Source: Pseudomonadota bacterium (GTDB lineage Bacteria; Pseudomonadota; Gammaproteobacteria; Steroidobacterales; Steroidobacteraceae). Taken from it: a stretch of 5,103 nucleotides of DNA. Positions 1 to 5,103 of the stretch are shown piece by piece. The first letter of the stretch is position 1. Every line of letters starts with the position of its first letter. The position numbers and the translations under genes are program-made. The DNA lies in assembly GCA_021780395.1 (NCBI GenBank), contig JAJXYU010000309.1, positions 1-5,103 on the forward strand, read 5' to 3'. The notes below the pieces were generated by a model. That model worked only from the letters and a program-made list of their open reading frames with translations. It was not told the origin of the DNA and did not search any database.

Positions 1-20
1 CCCGCACCATCCTGAGCACG

Positions 21-473
21 ATGGAGGAGGTACGGGCGGCGAGCCTGCAGGTCGCGCGCTCCGCGCAGCGGCTGCTGTCGATCTTCACCCACGACCTCGA
101 GCCGATGATCTACGGCCAGGAGCCGTTCCTCGAGGCCATCAAGCGCCTGGTGCTGGCGCGTTCCTACGCGAAGGTCCGGGTCCTGCTCGCGGACCCTTCG
201 CGCGCGATGTTCGACAACAACCAGTTCCTGCTCCTCGCGCGGCGCCTGACGAGCTGCATCGACCTGCGCACGATGGGGCCGGAATACCCGGCGAGCGCCG
301 GCGCGTTCATCATCGCGGACGACCGCGCGCTGGTCTACCGCCTGCGGATCGACCGCTGGGACGGCATCTCCGACATGAACGACCCGGCGGTCGTGCGCCG
401 GTACCTCACGTTCTTCGACGAGGTATGGAGCATGGGCGTGCAGGAATCGCAGGTGCGCCAGACCTACCAGTGA
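21..473 (+). CDS. DUF7931-like conserved protein, possibly 5'-partial
   Basis: This is a 150-residue protein of unknown function. It resembles the proteobacterial DUF7931 family, which occurs alone or as the C-terminal part of GNAT-type acetyltransferases. The pattern that suggests this is RLLSIFTHDLEP (residues 17-28), then KVRVLLADP (51-59), then LLLARRLTSCIDLR (70-83), and a late aromatic stretch YLTFFDEVWSMG (128-139). This alternation of strands and helices recalls a phospholipase D-like fold, but no HKD catalytic motif is visible, so no enzymatic role is claimed. There is no signal peptide or membrane segment, so it is probably cytoplasmic. The ATG at 21 has no Shine-Dalgarno sequence in the 20 bases before it, and the frame is open from position 3 (reading RTILST before the Met). 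The gene may therefore start outside the window, possibly with an N-terminal domain. It ends 33 bp before mnmA. The coding frame is secure; the family name is from memory of the pattern. Confidence 0.72.
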   Translation: MEEVRAASLQVARSAQRLLSIFTHDLEPMIYGQEPFLEAIKRLVLARSYAKVRVLLADPSRAMFDNNQFLLLARRLTSCIDLRTMGPEYPASAGAFIIADDRALVYRLRIDRWDGISDMNDPAVVRRYLTFFDEVWSMGVQESQVRQTYQ

Positions 474-488
474 GGCCTCCCCTGCGCG

Positions 489-506
489 GCGCCGTATAAT
501 CGGCGC
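489..506. repeat. Inverted repeat exactly flanking the mnmA -10 box
   Basis: GCGCCG at 489-494 is the exact reverse complement of CGGCGC at 501-506, and the six bases between them are TATAAT. In DNA this could be an operator across the promoter. In a read-through transcript it could form a 6-bp stem with a UAUAAU loop just before the mnmA start codon. Short GC-only arms are common in DNA of this composition, so function is inferred only from position. Confidence 0.35.
495..500 (+). promoter_or_regulatory. Putative sigma-70 -10 element of mnmA
   Basis: A perfect TATAAT lies in the short gap before mnmA. In DNA this GC-rich a chance match is rare, and the only other + strand copy I found lies just upstream of acnA. 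Six bases separate the box from A507, which would place +1 on the first base of the mnmA ATG. No good -35 hexamer is seen at 16-18 bp spacing (around 471-478), and there is no TG extension. The promoter would have to rely on the -10 box or on an activator. Confidence 0.55.
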
Positions 507-1673
507 ATGCGCCCGACTGCTCCCGATCCTCGCACCGCCGGCACGGTGATCGTCGGCGTGTCCGGCGGCGTCGACTCGGCGGTCGCCGCGTTGACGCTCC
601 TCGAGCGCGGCCACGCGGTCCAGGGCCTGTACATGACGAACTGGGACGACGACGACGGCTACTGCACCGCCGCCGCCGACTACCAGGACGCACGCCGGGT
701 CTGCCGGATCCTCGACATCCCGCTGCATCGCGCGAACTTTGCGGCCGAGTACCATGAGCGCGTGTTCGCGCAATTCCTGCGCGCCTACGCGGCCGGCGAC
801 ACCCCGAACCCGGACGTGCTGTGCAACCGGGAGATCAAGTTCGGCGTGTGCTGGGAGTACGCACGGCGCCTCGGGGCCTCCTGGATCGCGACCGGGCACT
901 ATGCGCGCATCGAGCACCGCGACGGCGGACCGCGGCTGTCCAAGGCCGCCGACCTCGCGAAGGATCAGAGCTATTTCCTGCACTCGGTCGAGCCGGCGGC
1001 GCTGTCCCGGACGCTGTTCCCGCTCGGCGACTGGACCAAGGCCGAAGTGCGCCGCCGGGCCCAGGCGGCGGGCCTCCCGGTGCACGACAAGCGCGACAGC
1101 ACCGGCATCTGCTTCATCGGCGAACGGCCGTTCACCGAGTTCCTGTCGCGCCATCTCGCGCTGCGGCCCGGACCGATCGAGACCGAGGACGGCGCCGTGA
1201 TCGGCGAACACCGCGGCCTGTCGTTCTACACGCTCGGGCAGCGCAGCGGGCTGCACATCGGGGGCCGGCGCGGCGCGCGCGCCGCGCCGTGGTACGTCGC
1301 CGCGAAGGATCGCGCGCGCAACGCGCTGATCGTCGTGCAATCGGCCGATCACCCGCGGCTCCTGACCATGCGCTTCGAGGTGTTCGATCTGCGCTGGCTC
1401 GCCCCGCCCACGGATGCGCAGTTCGACTGCGCGGTGAAGACGCGCTACCGCCAGTCCGACCTGCCGTGCCGAGTCCGCGTGCGCGACGCGGACTCGGCGA
1501 CGGTCACGCTGCAAACACCTGCACGCGCGGTCACGCCCGGTCAGTACGCGGTCTTCTACGCCGGCGACGAGTGCCTCGGCGGCGGCGTGATCGGGCGACG
1601 CGACCCGTTCGAGCCGGCCCCGGCGCGCCCGGCCAGCGGTTATAATGCGCCCTCAGCCGCGGAGGGACCATGA
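507..1673 (+). CDS. mnmA: tRNA-specific 2-thiouridylase MnmA
   Basis: MnmA activates U34 of tRNA-Lys, -Glu and -Gln with ATP and inserts sulfur relayed from the cysteine desulfurase IscS, giving the 2-thio group of mnm5s2U in the cytoplasm. The N-terminal PP-loop is seen as [10 protein letters not shown] (residues 17-26). The catalytic pair is Cys106 in [13 protein letters not shown] and Cys202 in [13 protein letters not shown], corresponding to the two active cysteines of the E. coli enzyme. Other family blocks are [59 protein letters not shown] and the C-terminal beta-barrel signature [12 protein letters not shown] with CLGGGVI. Length is 388 residues against about 368 in E. coli; the excess is a Pro/Ala-rich tail of roughly 20 residues after CLGGG (C356) that overlaps acnA control signals. 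The ATG at 507 suits the family because VIVGVSGG starts at residue 14, but it has no Shine-Dalgarno sequence. The stop overlaps the acnA start as ATGA. Confidence 0.97.
   Translation: MRPTAPDPRTAGTVIVGVSGGVDSAVAALTLLERGHAVQGLYMTNWDDDDGYCTAAADYQDARRVCRILDIPLHRANFAAEYHERVFAQFLRAYAAGDTPNPDVLCNREIKFGVCWEYARRLGASWIATGHYARIEHRDGGPRLSKAADLAKDQSYFLHSVEPAALSRTLFPLGDWTKAEVRRRAQAAGLPVHDKRDSTGICFIGERPFTEFLSRHLALRPGPIETEDGAVIGEHRGLSFYTLGQRSGLHIGGRRGARAAPWYVAAKDRARNALIVVQSADHPRLLTMRFEVFDLRWLAPPTDAQFDCAVKTRYRQSDLPCRVRVRDADSATVTLQTPARAVTPGQYAVFYAGDECLGGGVIGRRDPFEPAPARPASGYNAPSAAEGP
1266..1289. repeat. 24-bp perfect palindrome inside mnmA
   Basis: The half-site CGGCGCGGCGCG is followed immediately by its exact reverse complement, so all 12 base pairs match around the centre at 1277/1278. 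It is in register with the codons and encodes RRGARAAP (MnmA residues 254-261), a variable loop between the GIGG-like and PWYV blocks. As RNA it could form a very stable GC hairpin. It may simply result from GC-rich Arg/Ala/Gly codons. Confidence 0.6.
1641..1646 (+). promoter_or_regulatory. Putative sigma-70 -10 element of acnA
   Basis: A second perfect TATAAT lies 23 bases before the acnA ATG, within the last codons of mnmA, where it encodes Tyr379-Asn380. Transcription would begin near 1653-1655, leaving a leader of about 15-17 bases that contains the GGAGGG site. No convincing -35 hexamer is found at normal spacing; 1617-1624 is only C/G. acnA could thus be transcribed on its own as well as by read-through from mnmA. 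Confidence 0.55.
1661..1666 (+). promoter_or_regulatory. Ribosome binding site of acnA
   Basis: GGAGGG is a strong Shine-Dalgarno match. Four bases separate the GGAGG core from the ATG at 1670, slightly short but functional spacing. It fixes the acnA start and lies inside the 3' end of mnmA. It is the only clear Shine-Dalgarno sequence before any of the four genes in the window. Confidence 0.8.
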
Positions 1674-4366
1674 CCGATCATTTCAAATCGCGCACCACGC
1701 TCGACGTCGGCGCGCAACGCTATGAGATCTTCAGCCTCGCCGCGCTCGGCGCCGCGCGCGTCGCCAGACTGCCGTTCGCGCTCAAGATCCTCCTCGAGAA
1801 CCTGTTGCGCTTCGAGGACGGCGTCAACGTCACGGCGGCGGACGTCGAGGCCCTGCTCGACTGGCGGCCGCAAGCGCGCCCGGAGCATGAGATCTCGTTC
1901 ACGCCGGCGCGGGTGATCATGCAGGACTTCACCGGTGTTCCCTGCGTCGTCGACCTCGCCGCGATGCGCGAGGCAATCGCGCGACTCGGCGGCGACCCTT
2001 CCCGCGTGAATCCGCTCGCGCCCGCGGAACTCGTGATCGATCACTCGGTGCAGGTCGACGACTACGGCAGCGCCGATTCGTTGAGGCGCAACACCGAGAT
2101 CGAATTCTCGCGCAACCGCGAGCGCTACATGTTCCTGCGCTGGGGCCAGACCGCGTTCAGCAACTTCCGGGTCGTGCCGCCGAACACCGGCATCGTCCAT
2201 CAGGTGAACATCGAGCGCCTCGCGCGCGTGGTCTTCCAGGACCGGCGCGACGGAGCGCCCGCGCGCGCATACCCGGACACGCTCGTCGGCACGGACTCGC
2301 ATACGACGATGGTCAACGGCCTCGGCGTCCTCGGCTGGGGCGTCGGCGGAATCGAGGCCGAGGCTGCGATGCTCGGCCAGCCGGTGACGATGCTGATTCC
2401 GCAGGTGATCGGCTTCAAGCTGACCGGCGCGCTGCCGGCGGGCACGACCGCGACCGACCTCGTGCTCACGATCACGGAGATCCTGCGCAAGAAGGGCGTG
2501 GTCGACCAGTTCGTCGAATTCTTCGGCGACGGCCTCAGGAACATGCCGCTCGCCGATCGGGCGACGATCGCGAACATGTCGCCAGAATTCGGCTCGACCT
2601 GCGCGATCTTCCCCATCGACGAGGAGACGATCCGATATCTTCGGCTCACCGGGCGCGCGGACGAGGACGTCGCGCTCGTCGAGGCCTACGCGCGCGCGCA
2701 GGGCCTGTGGCGGCTCGACGGCGCGCCGGCCGCCGACTACACCGACGTGATCGAACTCGACCTGGCGACGGTCGAGCCTTCGCTCGCCGGTCCGAAACGG
2801 CCGCAGGACCGCGTACCCCTGCGCACGGCGCGCGCGGTCTCGCGCGGCGCCATCGCCAAGATGGCCGAGGAACGTGCGAAGAAGAACCCGCGGGCGACCG
2901 GCGCCGCGACCGCGGAGCTGGATCAGGCGAAGCACGAGATCCGCGACGGCGCGGTGCTGATCGCCGCGATCACCAGCTGCACCAACACCTCGAATCCGGC
3001 GGTGCTCGTTGCCGCCGGCCTGCTCGCCCGCAATGCGGTCGCGCGCGGGCTGCGCGCGAAGCCGTGGGTGAAGACCTCGCTCGCGCCGGGCTCGAGGGTG
3101 GTCACCGACTACCTGAAGAAGGCCGGCCTGCTGCCGCCGCTCGAGCAGCTCGGGTTCTACACGGTCGGCTACGGTTGCACCACCTGCATCGGCAACTCCG
3201 GTCCGTTGAAGCCCGCGATCTCCGAGGCCGTGCGCCAGGGGGAGATCATCGCCGCCTCGGTGCTCTCCGGCAACCGCAATTTCGAGGGACGCGTGCATCC
3301 GGAAGTGAAGATGAACTTCCTCGCGTCGCCGCCGCTCGTGGTAGCGTACGCGCTCGCCGGCACGATGGACCTCGACCTCGCGTCCGAGCCGCTCGGCACC
3401 GGCAGCGACGGGCGCCCCGTGTCGTTGAAGGACATCTGGCCGAGCGCGGAGGAAGTCGCACGCACCGTCGGCGCGAACCTCGATTCGGCGATGTTCCGCG
3501 CCGGCTACGCGAACGTGTTCGCCGGGGATTCGCACTGGAACGGCATCCAGACCCCGGCCGGACAGATCTATGCGTGGGACCCGGGCTCGACCTACGTGAA
3601 GAATCCGCCGTACTTCGACCGCATGACGATGACGCCGGCGCCGGTCGCGGACATCCGCGGCGCCCGCGCGCTCGCGGTGCTCGGCGACTCGGTGACCACC
3701 GATCACATCTCGCCGGCCGGCAACATCGCCAAGGCGAGCCCCGCGGCGAAGTACCTGCTCGCGCAGGGCGTCGCGCCGGGCGACTTCAACTCCTATGGCG
3801 CGCGCCGCGGCAACCACGAGGTGATGATGCGCGGCACCTTCGCGAACATCCGCCTGCGCAACCTCCTGCTCCCGGGCACCGAGGGCGGCGTGACCGCCTA
3901 CCTGCCGACCGGCGAGGAGATGTCGATCTTCGACGCGGCGATGAAATACCAGGCCGACGGCACGCCGCTCGTGATCCTCGCCGGCAAGGAATACGGGACC
4001 GGCAGCTCGCGCGACTGGGCCGCGAAGGGCACCATGCTGCTCGGCGTGAAGGCCGTGATCGCCGAGAGCTTCGAGCGCATCCATCGCTCCAACCTGATCG
4101 GCATGGGCGTGCTGCCCTTGCAGTTCCAGGCGGGCCAGAGCGCGCAGGGCCTCGGGCTCACCGGTCGCGAGGTGTTCGCGATCACCGGTCTCGACCAGGG
4201 GGCGGCAAAGACCGTGCAGATCGTCGCGACCGCGGCCGACGGCAAGGCGACCCGCTTCGAGGCCCGCGTGCGCATCGACACGCCGAAAGAGCTGGATTAT
4301 TTCCGCCACGGCGGGATCCTGCACTACGTGCTGCGCACGCTCGCGAAAGCCGGACGGGCCGCGTAG
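1670..4366 (+). CDS. acnA: Aconitate hydratase A (AcnA/IRP1-type)
   Basis: Aconitase interconverts citrate and isocitrate through cis-aconitate in the TCA cycle, using a 4Fe-4S cluster in the cytoplasm. The 898 residues match the full AcnA/IRP1 length (about 890-900). The three cluster ligands are visible: Cys437 in [10 protein letters not shown], and Cys503 and Cys506 in [13 protein letters not shown]. Other core blocks are [53 protein letters not shown] and the linker to the swivel domain, [17 protein letters not shown] (from about residue 670). The swivel active site is [13 protein letters not shown], with the probable catalytic Ser779 and substrate-binding Arg781. The domain order is that of AcnA rather than AcnB. 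AcnD, a 2-methylcitrate pathway relative, is less likely because no prp genes are nearby. The ATG is set by GGAGGG at 1661-1666 and overlaps the mnmA stop as ATGA, which suggests translational coupling in read-through transcripts. No frameshift or missing key residue was seen. The stop is TAG. Confidence 0.97.
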   Translation: MTDHFKSRTTLDVGAQRYEIFSLAALGAARVARLPFALKILLENLLRFEDGVNVTAADVEALLDWRPQARPEHEISFTPARVIMQDFTGVPCVVDLAAMREAIARLGGDPSRVNPLAPAELVIDHSVQVDDYGSADSLRRNTEIEFSRNRERYMFLRWGQTAFSNFRVVPPNTGIVHQVNIERLARVVFQDRRDGAPARAYPDTLVGTDSHTTMVNGLGVLGWGVGGIEAEAAMLGQPVTMLIPQVIGFKLTGALPAGTTATDLVLTITEILRKKGVVDQFVEFFGDGLRNMPLADRATIANMSPEFGSTCAIFPIDEETIRYLRLTGRADEDVALVEAYARAQGLWRLDGAPAADYTDVIELDLATVEPSLAGPKRPQDRVPLRTARAVSRGAIAKMAEERAKKNPRATGAATAELDQAKHEIRDGAVLIAAITSCTNTSNPAVLVAAGLLARNAVARGLRAKPWVKTSLAPGSRVVTDYLKKAGLLPPLEQLGFYTVGYGCTTCIGNSGPLKPAISEAVRQGEIIAASVLSGNRNFEGRVHPEVKMNFLASPPLVVAYALAGTMDLDLASEPLGTGSDGRPVSLKDIWPSAEEVARTVGANLDSAMFRAGYANVFAGDSHWNGIQTPAGQIYAWDPGSTYVKNPPYFDRMTMTPAPVADIRGARALAVLGDSVTTDHISPAGNIAKASPAAKYLLAQGVAPGDFNSYGARRGNHEVMMRGTFANIRLRNLLLPGTEGGVTAYLPTGEEMSIFDAAMKYQADGTPLVILAGKEYGTGSSRDWAAKGTMLLGVKAVIAESFERIHRSNLIGMGVLPLQFQAGQSAQGLGLTGREVFAITGLDQGAAKTVQIVATAADGKATRFEARVRIDTPKELDYFRHGGILHYVLRTLAKAGRAA

Positions 4367-4404
4367 GAGCGGCTCGAGGCGCGCAGCGGACGCCGCGACC
4401 CGAC

Positions 4405-5082
4405 GTGGACCGGCCCTCGAACCCGCCGCATGCCCGCATCGCGCTGTTCGACCTCGACGGCACGCTGACCTGGCGGGACACCTTCCTGCCGTACGTCGCC
4501 GGCTACTGGCTGCGCCATCCGCGTCGCTGGCCGCGCGCGTGGCGGGTGTTGCCGGCGCTCGCGATCTACGCGTTCGCCGGTCGCGACCGCGGCGCGCTGA
4601 AGGCGCGGCTGATCCGGATCGCGATGGCCGGTCTCGATCGCGCGGCGGTGCGCGAATGGACCGCGGCCTACGTGTGTGGTCTCCCCGCGCGCCACGCCTT
4701 CCGCCCGGCGGCGCTCGCCCGCCTCGATCGTCACCGCGACGCCGGCGACCTGCTGATCCTCCTGTCGGCGAGCCCTGACCTGTACGTGCCCGCGATCGGC
4801 GCGGCGCTCGGCGTGCAACGGACGATCTGCACCGAGGTGCGCTGGTCCGGGGACACGCTCGACGGCGCGCTCGCGAGCCCGAATCGGCGCGGCGAGGAAA
4901 AGCGGCGCTGCCTCGAGGCGCTGCGCGCCGAGTACCCGGGACGCCCGTTCAGCGCGTACGGCAACGGCCTGTCGGACCTCGCGCATCTGCGCGCGGCGGA
5001 TCACGGCGTGCTCGTGAACGGCTCCCGGGCCGCGCGGCGCGCCGCGCGCGATGCGGGCCTCGAGACCGAGCACTGGCACTGA
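4405..5082 (+). CDS. HAD-IB family hydrolase (phosphatase)
   Basis: This 225-residue protein belongs to the HAD superfamily, subfamily IB (SerB-like and PgpC/YfhB-like phosphatases). Motif I is ALFDLDGTLT with nucleophile Asp16 and general acid/base Asp18. Motif II is the serine of ILLSASPD (Ser121). Motif III is Lys166 in GEEKRRCLEAL. Motif IV is AYGNGLSDL, with Asn187 and Asp191. The cap lies between motifs I and II and includes an aromatic, Arg-rich and partly hydrophobic stretch (about residues 27-58) as in PgpC-like proteins; whether it touches the membrane is uncertain. A phosphomonoester such as phosphoserine or phosphatidylglycerophosphate is possible, but the substrate cannot be read from the sequence. 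The GTG at 4405 is the only usual start in frame after the acnA stop that keeps motif I intact; the nearby ATG at 4430 is out of frame. No Shine-Dalgarno sequence is evident. The gene lies 38 bp after acnA with no terminator between, so co-transcription is likely. Confidence 0.88.
   Translation: MDRPSNPPHARIALFDLDGTLTWRDTFLPYVAGYWLRHPRRWPRAWRVLPALAIYAFAGRDRGALKARLIRIAMAGLDRAAVREWTAAYVCGLPARHAFRPAALARLDRHRDAGDLLILLSASPDLYVPAIGAALGVQRTICTEVRWSGDTLDGALASPNRRGEEKRRCLEALRAEYPGRPFSAYGNGLSDLAHLRAADHGVLVNGSRAARRAARDAGLETEHWH
5031..5048. repeat. 18-bp perfect palindrome near the 3' end of the HAD gene
   Basis: CGCGCGGCG at 5031-5039 is followed by its exact reverse complement at 5040-5048. It falls in the codons for the Ala/Arg-rich C-terminal segment SRAARRAARDAG. 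It resembles the longer palindrome in mnmA, and both sit in Arg/Ala codons, so biased codon use is the simplest explanation. Confidence 0.45.
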
Positions 5083-5103
5083 CCCGCGCGGCCCGCCCCG
5101 CGC

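Noticed and set aside
23..31. GGAGGAGGT, a strong Shine-Dalgarno-like string near the left edge.
   Set aside because: It lies just after the ATG at 21 and encodes Glu-Glu-Val. No ATG, GTG or TTG follows at usable spacing in a plausible frame.
1640..4324. An 894-codon open frame on the - strand covering nearly all of acnA.
   Set aside because: It is an antisense shadow of a strongly biased GC-rich gene. Its translation is Arg/Ala/His/Glu-rich with no recognisable domain, while the + strand frame has every aconitase motif.
2707..4404. A long open frame on + running through acnA in another phase and continuing into the HAD gene, as if a large fusion protein.
   Set aside because: The part before 4405 is out-of-frame acnA sequence with no domain content. 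Only the portion after the acnA stop has HAD motifs, so the real gene starts at GTG 4405.
4367..4404. AGGAGC at 4365-4370 as a ribosome binding site, or a hairpin terminator, between acnA and the HAD gene.
   Set aside because: AGGAGC is over 30 bases from the GTG at 4405 with no start codon in between, and only a tiny GAGC/GCTC dyad is present without a T-tract.
4430..4432. ATG at 4430 as the start of the HAD gene.
   Set aside because: It is out of frame with the FDLDGT motif and the stop at 5080-5082.
5086..5103. Possible terminator: GCGCGG/CCGCGC inverted repeat with a six-base loop after the last gene.
   Set aside because: The window ends at the stem, so no T-tract can be seen, and short GC-only stems arise easily in this composition.

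Overview
The window is a compact, very GC-rich (roughly 70 % by eye) piece of a bacterial chromosome. It carries four genes on the + strand with almost no intergenic DNA. Gene families and protein style (a DUF7931-type protein beside a gammaproteobacterial-style MnmA, and a bacterial AcnA/IRP-type aconitase) point to Proteobacteria, most likely Gammaproteobacteria. The species cannot be named from this sequence. I see no mobile element, CRISPR array, rRNA or tRNA.

Layout: (1) 21-473, a DUF7931-like protein whose frame stays open to the left edge, so the true start may lie outside the window. (2) A 33-bp gap holding a perfect TATAAT at 495-500. (3) 507-1673, mnmA, the tRNA U34 2-thiouridylase. 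(4) 1670-4366, acnA, aconitase, overlapping the mnmA stop by an ATGA and preceded by a second TATAAT (1641-1646) and a GGAGGG ribosome binding site, both inside the mnmA tail. (5) A 38-bp gap with no terminator. (6) 4405-5082, a HAD-IB family phosphatase starting at GTG. The last 21 bases are non-coding.

How the genes relate: mnmA is a housekeeping tRNA modification gene and acnA a TCA-cycle gene. They share an overlap but no pathway step, although both products depend on cysteine-desulfurase sulfur (persulfide for thiolation, a 4Fe-4S cluster for aconitase). The HAD phosphatase could be co-transcribed with acnA; its substrate is unknown.

This looks like an ordinary core-genome region, and I found no undescribed system. 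The points worth a second look are regulatory and small: a -10 box placed so that mnmA would have a leaderless mRNA, with an exact inverted repeat around that box; an acnA promoter and RBS written into a C-terminal extension of MnmA; a 24-bp perfect palindrome inside mnmA; and an Asn in place of the first acidic residue of HAD motif IV.
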